48,991 nt of DNA from Thermoflexus hugenholtzii JAD2 (lineage in GTDB: Bacteria; Chloroflexota; Anaerolineae; J036; Brachytrichaceae). The position numbers and the translations under genes were made by a program. The notes beneath the pieces were generated by a model. The model searched no databases and had not been told where the DNA came from. It was given only the letters and a program-made list of their open reading frames with translations. Below, piece by piece: positions 34,423 through 41,285 of the stretch. Each line of letters starts with the position of its first letter. Position 1 is the stretch's first letter. The DNA is taken from the NCBI GenBank assembly GCA_945877855.1, contig CAMDWA010000012.1, positions 1 to 48,991 of the forward strand. Direction: 5' to 3'.

Positions 34423-35631
34423 TTAATCACGTAACTGCCACGCGATAACCATCGCGCCGATACACGAGGCGATCATCAGCCAAAGCAAGGTTGCGCTGGC
34501 ATTGGCCCCCACAAATAAAGTAGAAACAAATGGCCCGGCATTTTGTGCAATGCCGGCCACCATAAAGAGCACCCCGTTATAACGCCCAATTTGCTCTGGG
34601 GGCGATACTTTTAAGGCCCAAGGTGGCACAATGGGCGAGAAAATGGTCTCGGCCAACCCGATGATGCCCGGGGTAATGACGACCAGAAATAACGGCAATT
34701 GACCTTTGGGCAACAGGCCAGCCAATAGCATAAAGCCCCAACCCAGCACAATCCCAGCATACATCAACACCAAGGCCTTGCGGCTAGAGATGTTTCTTAA
34801 CCAGCGCATCACCGGCATTTGCAACACTGCAATCACAATGGTGTTTAACCCCAAGGCATAGCCCAACTCGCGCGGGGTTGCGCCCACATCTTGGGTGGCA
34901 TATAACGGTAAAAAGCTGTTTTGTTGCGACACATTGCCCCAAAACAACAAATTCATCAGGCACAGCAATACAAATGGGCGGTTACGCAACATGCCACGCC
35001 ATACATTTTCGGTGGGGGCGCTTGGTTGCTTGGGGGTTGATTGGGTATGGGCGTGCAAGGTTTTGCGGTCATCATGAATTTGCCACGTTAACGCGGTGAA
35101 TAAGAGGGTGAAGGCGGCTTGAATGTAATAAACGGTTTGAAAAGTTGCGACATTGGTGATATCAATTAAGAAGCCCCCAAGCAAGCCACCTAACCCAATC
35201 CCAAAGTTGATACCCGCATAGTTAAGCGAATAGGCGCTGCTGCGATGTTCTTCATTCACACGCACCCCCAACAAGGTGCTAAAAGCCGGAAAACGTGCCG
35301 ATTGCGCCATTGTTGAGGCGACCCAAACGACAGCGGCTAAAGCCAATGTCGTGACGTGGGCAAAGGCGATTGAACCGAACACCGTGATGATGTTAGCCGC
35401 CAGCATGACAATCCGTGCGCCATAACGATCGATCAAAACCCCAGCAAGGGGCGAAATGGCGAGGCCGAGCAAACCGGCAAAGGTCAGCATAGCCCCAGCC
35501 TCATTGAGCGTAATGCCACGAGCGCTATTTAAATAGATTAACGGATATTGCAAGCTCATGCCAAACCCCACAAAAGTGATGATATTGGCAATCAGCAGAC
35601 GGCGTGCTTCGGGGGGGTATTGGTTTAGCAT
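34423..35631 (-). CDS. Major facilitator superfamily transporter
   Basis: 402 residues with 12 predicted membrane segments. The motif GVLIDRYGARIVML after the second segment is the family's A-like loop (GxxxDRxGxR). The central loop (about 190-215, HDDRKTLHAHTQSTPKQPSAP) separates two six-helix halves. Substrate is unknown; the layout resembles drug/efflux MFS_1 proteins. Its 3' end nearly abuts the lipoprotein gene, and repeat cassette 10 lies just upstream of its ATG, between it and the thiolase gene on the same strand. Confidence 0.85.
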   Translation of the reverse strand: MLNQYPPEARRLLIANIITFVGFGMSLQYPLIYLNSARGITLNEAGAMLTFAGLLGLAISPLAGVLIDRYGARIVMLAANIITVFGSIAFAHVTTLALAAVVWVASTMAQSARFPAFSTLLGVRVNEEHRSSAYSLNYAGINFGIGLGGLLGGFLIDITNVATFQTVYYIQAAFTLLFTALTWQIHDDRKTLHAHTQSTPKQPSAPTENVWRGMLRNRPFVLLCLMNLLFWGNVSQQNSFLPLYATQDVGATPRELGYALGLNTIVIAVLQMPVMRWLRNISSRKALVLMYAGIVLGWGFMLLAGLLPKGQLPLFLVVITPGIIGLAETIFSPIVPPWALKVSPPEQIGRYNGVLFMVAGIAQNAGPFVSTLFVGANASATLLWLMIASCIGAMVIAWQLRD

Positions 35632-35649
35632 GGGCGTGGGGGATGTGGA

Positions 35650-35742
35650 AGTGGATAGTAGATAGCGGATAGTGATAGCGGATAGCTTCTACTATCACTA
35701 TCTACTATTACTATCTGCTATCCTCTATCCACTATCTGCTAT
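35650..35742. repeat. Palindromic heptamer-repeat cassette 10 (ATAGTGG/ATAGCGG)
   Basis: The left arm 35650-35686 (GTGGATAGTAGATAGCGG) faces a right arm 35687-35742 (ACTATCACTATCTACTA and more). Same word as cassette 4. The right arm contains the stop codon and last codons of the thiolase gene. Confidence 0.88.
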
Positions 35743-36910
35743 ACATCGTGACGACGCAAGCGCCGCCAAGGCCGATATTATGTTGCAGGGCGATGCGCGC
35801 GTTTTCAACTTGGCGCGGGCCGGCTTGCCCACGCAATTGCCACACCAATTCGGCACATTGTGCCAAACCGGTTGCGCCCAATGGATGGCCCTTTGACAGC
35901 AACCCACCCGAAGGATTGGTGACCACTTTGCCGCCATAGGTGTTGTCGCCGTCCCATACAAAACGCTCGGCCCCGCCTTCGGGGGCCAAACCCAGCGCCT
36001 CATAGGTAATGAGTTCGTTGGCGGTGAAACAGTCGTGCAATTCGACCACATCAAGGTCGTTGGGGCCGATGCCGGTTTGAGCGTAGACCTGCTGGGCAGC
36101 AGCGGCGCTCATGTCGTAGCCCACCACCTTCATCATCTTTTTGTCGTCAAAGGTCGAGCGAAAATCGGTGGTCATGGCTTGCCCGATGATACGCACACTA
36201 GTATTGAGGTTGTGTTTGCGGGCAAAAGCCTCGCTGCACACCACCGCCGCCGCCGCGCCACACGTCGGCGGGCAACATTGATAGCGCGTCAGCACACCCA
36301 CCATTTTGGGCGAAGCCATAATTTCATCGACGGTTAAGGGCGTGCGAAAAATAGCGCGTTCGTTATAGCGGGCATGTTTGCGAGCTTTTTCGGTGATTTT
36401 GGCAAAGGTTTCGTTACGTGTGTCATAACGCTCTTGATACTCGGCCCCTGCCATGCCAAATAAACGAATCGCCATTGGTGATTCTGAATGCCCATGCACT
36501 TGATCGACGATATCGGTAAATTTTGCCAATGGGCCGGGGCGATCGTTGAACACATATTGCAATGCCCCGCGCAACATTTGCTCAAACCCCAGCGCCAAAA
36601 CGCAATCGGCGATCCCACTCATCACCGCCTGCCGCGCCATATACAACGCCGTTGAGCCACTCGAGCAATTGTTGTTAACATTGATGATGGGAATGCCGGT
36701 CATGCCCAATTCATATAAAGCCGCTTGCCCACAAGTGCTATCGCCATATACATAGCTCACATAAGCCTGTTGAATTTGGTCATAGCTGATACCTGCGTCT
36801 GACAGCGCATCGCGGGCCACTTGCGCCCCCATTTGGTTATAGGGCAACTCGGTGCTGGGTTTTACAAATGGGGTCATAGCGACGCCGGTAACGTAGACAT
36901 TTTGGCTCAT
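35732..36910 (-). CDS. Thiolase-family acetyl-CoA acetyltransferase (SCP-x/lipid-transfer type)
   Basis: 392 residues. A thiolase fold protein that makes or breaks a carbon-carbon bond on acyl-CoA. Seen: VYVTGVAMTPFVKP, the nucleophile region NVNNNCSSGSTALYMA (catalytic cysteine), VVELHDCFTANELITYEALGL and the late GGLLSKGHPLGATGLAQ with the active-site histidine and glycine loop. These are hallmarks of the SCP-x thiolase subgroup, often found in sterol or branched lipid metabolism and in archaea. The final residues MYSR and the TAG stop are read from repeat cassette 10. No SCP2 or DUF35 partner gene is adjacent. TATACT sits 6 nt before the ATG. Confidence 0.88.
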   Translation of the reverse strand: MSQNVYVTGVAMTPFVKPSTELPYNQMGAQVARDALSDAGISYDQIQQAYVSYVYGDSTCGQAALYELGMTGIPIINVNNNCSSGSTALYMARQAVMSGIADCVLALGFEQMLRGALQYVFNDRPGPLAKFTDIVDQVHGHSESPMAIRLFGMAGAEYQERYDTRNETFAKITEKARKHARYNERAIFRTPLTVDEIMASPKMVGVLTRYQCCPPTCGAAAAVVCSEAFARKHNLNTSVRIIGQAMTTDFRSTFDDKKMMKVVGYDMSAAAAQQVYAQTGIGPNDLDVVELHDCFTANELITYEALGLAPEGGAERFVWDGDNTYGGKVVTNPSGGLLSKGHPLGATGLAQCAELVWQLRGQAGPRQVENARIALQHNIGLGGACVVTMYSR

Positions 36911-36916
36911 GTAGCT

Positions 36917-36922
36917 AGTATA
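36917..36922 (-). promoter_or_regulatory. Candidate -10 box of the thiolase gene (leaderless)
   Basis: TATACT on the complement ends 6 nt before ATG 36910. Confidence 0.45.
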
Positions 36923-36926
36923 CTCC

Positions 36927-36958
36927 GCGCGGCCTCAAACTGAGGTTCGAGGCCGCGC
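36927..36958 (-). terminator. GC-rich hairpin after the P450 operon
   Basis: GCGCGGCCTC (36927-36936) pairs with GAGGCCGCGC (36949-36958). It lies between the P450 stop and the thiolase start on the minus strand; no long T-run follows. Confidence 0.5.
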
Positions 36959-36989
36959 TCAATCTATACGCAAGACCAACAACACAAAA

Positions 36990-38237
36990 TTAGGATGGAT
37001 TAACAACCGGCAAGGCCTTTAGCCCACGAATAATCAACGACTTACGCCAGCGCAACTGCGATACAGGCACAGCCAACCGCAAATTGGGCATCTGCTCAAC
37101 AATGGCCGCCAGCGCAATTTGCACCTCGAGCCGCGCCAACGGTGCGCCTAAACAATAATGCACCCCATTGCCAAACCCAAGATGTCGATTGTCTTCACGC
37201 ATCAAATTTAGCACATCGGGCTGTGCAAACCGCCGCTCGTCATAATTGGCCGAAATAATGGCCCCGCCCACAAAGGCCCCACGTGGAATCGTCACCCCGT
37301 GCAATGTTATCTCGGTTGTCGCATAACGTTCAGTTCCTAATGATACCGGCGAGGTATAACGCACCAACTCTTCGACTGTGCTACGCAACAACCCATCTCG
37401 ATTGGCCGTGCGACCTTTTACCGTGTCACGCAACATCGCCCATTGGTCAGGGTGTTGCAGCAGCGCCAATACCCCACTCGAAATCAAATTCACGGTTGTC
37501 TCGAAACCCGCTGTCAGCAATATCACCACCATCGCCAATACTTCATCGTCGTTCAATTGATCGTCATTATCTTGGGCCTGCACCAATGCTGTAATCAAAT
37601 CATCACGCGGGTTGGCACGTCGCTCAGCAATCAAGTTGCGCAAATAGCGCATCAATTGCCACAAACTGGGGATCGACAACAGCATATCAGTCATGTTGGT
37701 GTTGCCGACAAAAGCGGCGGCCCAACGTGCAAATTTTTGATAATCATCGGCATACACGCCCAATATCTTGGCGATCACCGTCACCGGCAAAGGCAACGCC
37801 ACCTGTTGCAACAGATCAACCGTGCCGCCATTCGCGCGGCTAGCGTGCAATGCGCTATCAATCAGGCGCTGGGTAATTTGGCTAATTTCTTGGCGCATTT
37901 GCTCAATCAGTTTGGGCGTAAACACGCGATGCACCAAATTTCGCAAACGGGTATGGTCAGCCCCATCTTGATCAAGCATATTGTGCGCCAATGGGCGAAT
38001 AAATGCTGGCATCCAAGGCTCTTTGACTGGTTTTTCGCCCGGCAAGCGTGGCACATTGGCTGGGCTTTTGACAAAACGCTCATCGCGCAATAGCGTAGCC
38101 ACGTCATCATAGCGCGTCAGCAGCCACAGTGTGCGTTTGTCGGGCAGCGTAATGCGATGCACTGGGGCTTCATCGCGCAATTGGCGATAAAACGGGTGTG
38201 GGTTGGCGTGAAAAGCCGGGCTAGCGATATTCATCAT
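36990..38237 (-). CDS. Cytochrome P450
   Basis: Haem-thiolate monooxygenase of about 415 residues, soluble bacterial CYP type. Seen: the I-helix [13 protein letters not shown] (oxygen-binding AGxET-like), EELVRYTSP (ExxR), a meander, and the haem-binding loop [19 protein letters not shown] with the ligand C362. The substrate is not predictable. It is the last gene of a TetR, fatty-acid-hydroxylase-like, DoxX-like, P450 set. The start is taken at the ATG pair 38232-38237, 5 nt after the DoxX stop; a longer form from 38276 would overlap that gene. No ferredoxin gene is in the operon. Confidence 0.92.
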   Translation of the reverse strand: MMNIASPAFHANPHPFYRQLRDEAPVHRITLPDKRTLWLLTRYDDVATLLRDERFVKSPANVPRLPGEKPVKEPWMPAFIRPLAHNMLDQDGADHTRLRNLVHRVFTPKLIEQMRQEISQITQRLIDSALHASRANGGTVDLLQQVALPLPVTVIAKILGVYADDYQKFARWAAAFVGNTNMTDMLLSIPSLWQLMRYLRNLIAERRANPRDDLITALVQAQDNDDQLNDDEVLAMVVILLTAGFETTVNLISSGVLALLQHPDQWAMLRDTVKGRTANRDGLLRSTVEELVRYTSPVSLGTERYATTEITLHGVTIPRGAFVGGAIISANYDERRFAQPDVLNLMREDNRHLGFGNGVHYCLGAPLARLEVQIALAAIVEQMPNLRLAVPVSQLRWRKSLIIRGLKALPVVNPS

Positions 38238-38242
38238 ATGGT

Positions 38243-38599
38243 TTACAACCAACGCCCCCAAGTCACCATAATACATAGGAAAAAAGTGACGGCGCTGAGT
38301 GCAAAACTTTGTTTAGTGCAAATGTTAACGTAAATAGCTCCGATCATTATCACAGCCAAGCATAATGATGCAATAGGGGTAAGAAAAGGGAAAATGCCGG
38401 TTGCTCCAGGTAAAATTAAACCCAAGACCCCTATAAGTTCAGCGAGACCCAATAAACGAACGTGTTGGGGGCGAATCCCCGGCGGCAATTTTATTTTTTG
38501 CTCGATTTTCTCGAGTGGTTGGCTGAGTTTTGCCAAAGATGCCGCGGTAAAAATTAGCGCAAGCATGCCTTGCATCATCCAAAGAGTTATATTAGTCAT
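38243..38599 (-). CDS. DoxX-like small membrane protein
   Basis: 118 residues from ATG 38599 with four hydrophobic segments. The pattern MLALIFTAASLAKL, then PQHVRLLGLAELIGVLGLILPG and FPFLTPIASLCLAVIMIGAIYV matches the DoxX_2/DoxX-like family of unknown function. Its stop is 5 nt before the P450 start, so the two are translationally coupled. An upstream in-frame extension overlaps the hydroxylase gene and is less likely. The DNA here is AT-richer than the P450 gene. Confidence 0.75.
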   Translation of the reverse strand: MTNITLWMMQGMLALIFTAASLAKLSQPLEKIEQKIKLPPGIRPQHVRLLGLAELIGVLGLILPGATGIFPFLTPIASLCLAVIMIGAIYVNICTKQSFALSAVTFFLCIMVTWGRWL

Positions 38600-38627
38600 C
38601 GAAGTTAAAAAATTGGTATGTAATCTT

Positions 38628-39410
38628 TTATGTAGCCGGTTCGGCCTTGCGTGCCTTAATCGTGTCAAAAGTTTCGGCATAATCTACAAATTCAGTGCCA
38701 CATAGCTTGTCCCAAAATCGAAAATGTACTCCATAATTACCTTGAAACTTACTATGATGCATATTATGGTGAGTACTCGAGGCAAAAAAGCGAAATATGC
38801 CTTTGTTAAACCATGCCGGATATAACTCGTAGCCAAGATGGGACTTAATATTATTAAATAGCCCGATAAGCTGCAAAACACCTAACACCGGTGCATATAT
38901 AGGTATAAAAAAAGCGACTGGAAATATCCACGCAGTAAGCAAAAATGATTCACCGATGTGAAATGACATGGACGTAAATGGTGTCACATCAATACTATGA
39001 TGATGAACTGCATGTATATGACGATAAATGGCTTTGTGATGTAGTAAACGATGCACCCAATAAAACCAAGCATCATCGAGTAGCCACATAAAGAAGAAAC
39101 AACCAATGCTCCAAATGGGACCATAAATACTAATATCGGTATAAAGTTTGGTATATCCTAATGTACTGAAATAGAGCACAATGCTGCTTGTAAGTGCCCC
39201 TATCAACGCTGTCAATAATGCATTCTTAATTTCAAATTTAATTTGCTCAAAATCAGCACGTTGTTTAAGCTGAATCCGCAAATGTTGCAATTTTTTCTTA
39301 AATACTTTCCAAACGACAAAATAAACCAAAGCGGCCAATGCGCCATTCGATAATAATCCTGTAATATAGACACGAGGGACATTGCTAAGAATTTCAATCA
39401 CTGTTTGCAT
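38628..39410 (-). CDS. Fatty acid hydroxylase / sterol desaturase family protein
   Basis: About 260 residues from ATG 39410, preceded by TTTGGAG. An integral membrane di-iron enzyme: HRLLHH, HAVHHHS, and HHNMHHS form the histidine clusters of the family, between hydrophobic segments (ALAALVYFVVWKVF, LIGALTSSIVLYF, GCFFFMWLLDDAWFYWVH). Such enzymes hydroxylate or desaturate sterols, fatty acids or carotenoids. Substrate is unknown. It follows the TetR gene by about 30 nt and precedes DoxX and P450, so the operon probably encodes oxidative modification of a lipid. AT-rich codon use differs from most neighbours. Confidence 0.88.
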   Translation of the reverse strand: MQTVIEILSNVPRVYITGLLSNGALAALVYFVVWKVFKKKLQHLRIQLKQRADFEQIKFEIKNALLTALIGALTSSIVLYFSTLGYTKLYTDISIYGPIWSIGCFFFMWLLDDAWFYWVHRLLHHKAIYRHIHAVHHHSIDVTPFTSMSFHIGESFLLTAWIFPVAFFIPIYAPVLGVLQLIGLFNNIKSHLGYELYPAWFNKGIFRFFASSTHHNMHHSKFQGNYGVHFRFWDKLCGTEFVDYAETFDTIKARKAEPAT

Positions 39411-39441
39411 TTTTATAACTCCAAAGATAAAACAAAAAATA

Positions 39442-40038
39442 TTACATTTCAACAAGTTTGTCGGCCAAGGCGCTAATCATTAACGCGATGACTGATTCAT
39501 ACGCCGCACCAAAATCCGCCACATACAAGGTCGAAACAAAAATACTGTGCATCAGCCCCGAAAACTGAGCGGGCGAACAGGCAATTTTCAAGCCGCGTCG
39601 CGCCCAAATCTCAAGAATCTCGCCATAAAATGCCTCATCTTCACCCATGGCTTGCGCCACCTGAGTACTCGATGCCTCATGCAACAACATTTCAAAATCG
39701 CGCCGTTTAAAATTGCGCAACAACGGGCTGCCGCGATAAATGGCTAAAGACTCATGAAAAAAGGCTCGCACCTGTTCACGCGGGTCGGGCCGCACCTGCA
39801 TCGCCGATTTTCGCATCTTTTCACGTAATTCACGCTCAGCTTCGCCAAAAAGCGTCACAAACAACTCATTTTTCGATGCAAAAAATTGATAAAACGCCCC
39901 TTTCGAAATATGCGCTGCCTGTGCCAACTCATCGACGCTGATTTTGTGCAACCCCACCACAATCAATTGCGCCTCGGCATGAGCGAGCAATTTACTGCGA
40001 ATGGCGGCGCGTTCGGCCTCAGAAAAACCTCGTGGCAT
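39442..40038 (-). CDS. TetR-family transcription regulator
   Basis: 198 residues. The N-terminal helix-turn-helix is clear (KISVDELAQAAHISKGAFYQFFASKNELF); the C-terminal ligand-binding domain is typical in length but of unknown ligand. It is the first gene of the hydroxylase/DoxX/P450 operon, so it most likely autoregulates the operon. Three TGAC-N4/5-GTCA sites lie 54-117 nt upstream of its ATG. Confidence 0.9.
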   Translation of the reverse strand: MPRGFSEAERAAIRSKLLAHAEAQLIVVGLHKISVDELAQAAHISKGAFYQFFASKNELFVTLFGEAERELREKMRKSAMQVRPDPREQVRAFFHESLAIYRGSPLLRNFKRRDFEMLLHEASSTQVAQAMGEDEAFYGEILEIWARRGLKIACSPAQFSGLMHSIFVSTLYVADFGAAYESVIALMISALADKLVEM

Positions 40039-40091
40039 AATTTTTGTGACTATTTACACTGTTTCAGTCATACAGATTATAGAAATGTCGA

Positions 40092-40155
40092 TGACACAAG
40101 TCAATAGCGCCGTATATTTATGACCGAGAGTCAAAGCGAATATGACTTGCGGTCA
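40092..40155. promoter_or_regulatory. Three TGAC-N4/5-GTCA dyads, candidate TetR operators
   Basis: TGACACAAGTCA (40092-40103), TGACCGAGAGTCA (40121-40133) and TGACTTGCGGTCA (40143-40155) are each two-fold symmetric. The last two also form an inverted pair 9 nt apart (11 of 13 positions match). They lie between the divergent TetR operon and the DinB gene. Confidence 0.5.
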
Positions 40156-40229
40156 TGGATGAGCGCTGTGATGGCCTAGGTTGCCCGACACGTATAACAT
40201 GAGTTACTAAAAAAACGCTTTCCTCGTGC

Positions 40230-40235
40230 GACAAT
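40230..40235 (+). promoter_or_regulatory. Candidate -10 box for leaderless DinB-gene transcript
   Basis: GACAAT ends 7 nt before ATG 40243. No Shine-Dalgarno sequence is present. Confidence 0.35.
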
Positions 40236-40242
40236 ACCTACC

Positions 40243-40764
40243 ATGTCATTATTTACCCCGGGTCGCCCCAACGCCGATGAATATTTAGCGTATTACGGGC
40301 AATATATTCAGCTTGTGCCAGATGGCAATATTGTCGAAATTTTGGGCAATCAGTTTGCCGACACGCACCAATATACGTTATCGTTCGATGAATTTCGCGT
40401 AACACAACGCCCCACGCCCAGCGATTGGTCTATTTTGCAGGTGTTGGGTCATTTGATCGACACCGAGCGGGTAATGGCTTATCGCGCATTACGCTTTGCG
40501 CGGGGCGACACCCGCCCATTGGCTGGGGTGGAATTTGATGGCTATGTGCAGACCGGCGGATTTGAAACCCGCGAGGTGGCAAGCTTGATGGGCGAATTTG
40601 CCGCAGTGCGCGCCAGCACCGTGTTGATGTTAGGGCATTTAGACGACGCAGCTTGGCGACGGCGTGGCATAGCCGATGGCAATGAGATCAGTGTGCGGGC
40701 TTTGGCTTATATCATCGCTGGGCATGAATTACATCACATGGCCGATTTTAAAGCACGATATTAG
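40243..40764 (+). CDS. DinB-superfamily protein
   Basis: 173 residues forming a four-helix bundle with a metal triad: first histidine in WSILQVLGHLIDTERVMAYRA split over one helix, and the late pair in YIIAGHELHHMADF. These match DinB_2/YfiT-like hydrolase-like or thiol-transferase-like proteins. The exact reaction is unknown; some relatives use bacillithiol or mycothiol. Single gene; converges on the next gene with a repeat hairpin between. Confidence 0.82.
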   Translation: MSLFTPGRPNADEYLAYYGQYIQLVPDGNIVEILGNQFADTHQYTLSFDEFRVTQRPTPSDWSILQVLGHLIDTERVMAYRALRFARGDTRPLAGVEFDGYVQTGGFETREVASLMGEFAAVRASTVLMLGHLDDAAWRRRGIADGNEISVRALAYIIAGHELHHMADFKARY

Positions 40765-40766
40765 TG

Positions 40767-40825
40767 TGGTTTCACGCAAAGATGCAAAGGCGCTAAAAAA
40801 ACTTTGCGCCTTTGCGTGAAACATT
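40767..40825. repeat. Palindromic repeat 11 (GTTTCACGCAAAG)
   Basis: GTTTCACGCAAAGATGCAAA with GGCGC on the left (40769-40793) faces CTTTGCGCCTTTGCGTGAAA on the right (40802-40822). It is a strong hairpin between convergent genes and could act as a terminator. Confidence 0.8.
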
Positions 40826-40826
40826 T

Positions 40827-41267
40827 TTAACCCAAGCGAGCGGCGATTTTGTCATCGGGATAAGACAACAAACGCCCAAAGGCCATCGCAAGCGCGCGAC
40901 GCATTTCGCCCACGTATACCCCATCCGCCATCATTTCAGCTTTAGCCTGTTTGAGCGCCAAATATGAATCGAGCGTAGCTCCCGAATACATCATCAGCAC
41001 ATGCTTACCAGCAGCCACCTCAGCCGGAAAAAGATCAGTGACGATGAGGTCATTTTCGCGGAACAGTTGCGCCCCGTTGCGCTTGGCAACAATGACGGCC
41101 TCGTCCCATAACACATCAGCCTCAACGGGCGTTAGCGGGTGGCTGAGCGCCAATTGTTTGGCCCCTGCGCCTACCATCTCGGCAAAAGCCGCGATAACCC
41201 CAAGGTTAAATGAATACCAATCGATTGGGCGCATATTGGGCGCTGGGGTTTGTGAGTCGATTGCCAT
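40827..41267 (-). CDS. Conserved-looking hypothetical protein
   Basis: 146 residues, predicted mostly helical, with no signal peptide or membrane segment. No family is recognised. Segments YSFNLGVIAAFAEMVGAGAKQLALSHPL (over two helices), NGAQLFRENDLIVTDLFPA and SYLALKQAKAEMMADG look like a conserved fold. Composition and codon use match the neighbours, and a TAAAAT box ends 6 nt before the ATG, so it is likely a real gene. It lies 18 nt downstream of gyrA on the same strand. Confidence 0.6.
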   Translation of the reverse strand: MAIDSQTPAPNMRPIDWYSFNLGVIAAFAEMVGAGAKQLALSHPLTPVEADVLWDEAVIVAKRNGAQLFRENDLIVTDLFPAEVAAGKHVLMMYSGATLDSYLALKQAKAEMMADGVYVGEMRRALAMAFGRLLSYPDDKIAARLG

Positions 41268-41273
41268 GTAAAT

Positions 41274-41279
41274 ATTTTA
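41274..41279 (-). promoter_or_regulatory. Candidate -10 box for the 41267 gene (leaderless)
   Basis: TAAAAT on the complement ends 6 nt before ATG 41267, just past the gyrA stop. Confidence 0.35.
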
Positions 41280-41285
41280 CAGCCA

